Assembly (NCBI GenBank): GCA_045654245.1
Contig: JAZOMX010000029.1
Location: forward strand, 1 to 23,242
Length of the DNA stretch: 23,242 nt
Direction: 5' to 3'
Source: UBA10677 sp045654245
GTDB taxonomy: Bacteria; Bacillota; Clostridia; Christensenellales; Pumilibacteraceae
The notes beneath the pieces are model-generated. The model did no database searches. It saw only the letters and a program-made list of their open reading frames with translations, and was not told where the DNA came from. The translations under genes were made by a program, and so were the position numbers. Shown one piece after another: positions 23,189 to 23,242 of this stretch. Every line of letters begins with the position of its first letter. The first letter of the stretch is position 1.

Positions 23189-23242
23189 TAAAAAATATAC
23201 AATTTTAAAAAATATATAAAAATTTCTTTAAAAAACGCTTGC

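Overview
The window suggests a low-GC Gram-positive anaerobe of the Firmicutes/Clostridia kind. Shine-Dalgarno sequences are close to AGGAGG. Several near-consensus TTGACA-17-TATAAT promoters can be read by eye. The gene set is typical of such genomes: a corrinoid-enzyme activator, ilvA-ridA, CapA, an AEC permease and a GntR/LacI hybrid regulator. The species cannot be named from the sequence alone.

Layout. (1) 1-2265 is AT-rich and holds a retron. It consists of a 5'-truncated PRTase-winged-helix protein (frame open from base 3, end 896), a long structured msr-msd RNA bounded by a 19-bp a1/a2 stem (906-924 with 1222-1240), and a retron reverse transcriptase with NAxxH, YADD and VTG motifs (end 2265). 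(2) 2539-6374 is a second AT-rich cassette lying between two 3'-half fragments of a tRNA-Arg(CCU)-like gene (2548-2591 and 6330-6374). Each fragment is followed by its own intrinsic terminator, as expected for stacked integrations at one tRNA. It carries a PH-like/one-TM protein, a DUF4062 protein and a two-TM protein, all of unknown function and together a candidate defence or conflict module. (3) 6378-6720 holds terminators, two strong promoters and possibly a short transcript at the island/chromosome boundary. (4) 6752-9145 (+) encodes a DMT/EamA permease and a [2Fe-2S] ASKHA activator of corrinoid enzymes. (5) 9288-9987 (-) is an AT-rich pair: a P-loop kinase-like protein and a small two-TM protein. 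(6) 17830 down to 10168 (-) is a tight nine-gene catabolic operon: Zn-ADH, SDR, UlaG-like MBL hydrolase, aldose 1-epimerase, second Zn-ADH, cupin, DeoC, ribokinase-family kinase and AEC permease. (7) 18170-19758 (+) is divergent ilvA-ridA. (8) 19928-20611 (-) is a lone purC. (9) 23113 down to 20827 (-) encodes a GntR-LacI hybrid regulator followed by a CapA-like metallophosphatase, driven by a consensus promoter with a 10-base C tract just upstream of its -35.

How the parts may work together. In the retron, the RT would make msDNA from the RNA, and the RNA-RT complex would hold the PRTase-wHTH effector in check until phage infection; this is the general retron model, not shown here. In the large operon, mutarotase, PfkB kinase and DeoC match the 2-deoxyribose route (sugar to sugar-5-phosphate to acetaldehyde plus glyceraldehyde-3-phosphate). 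The two Zn dehydrogenases, SDR, lactonase-like MBL protein and cupin imply oxidation or isomerisation of a related polyol or deoxysugar first; the substrate is unknown. IlvA makes the reactive enamine/imine that RidA removes.

The strongest leads are the retron with its unusually long RNA and the orphan consensus Shine-Dalgarno at its base, the tRNA-bounded three-gene cassette, the unassigned sugar operon with an SDR lacking the catalytic tyrosine, and the possible phase-variable promoter at the right edge.
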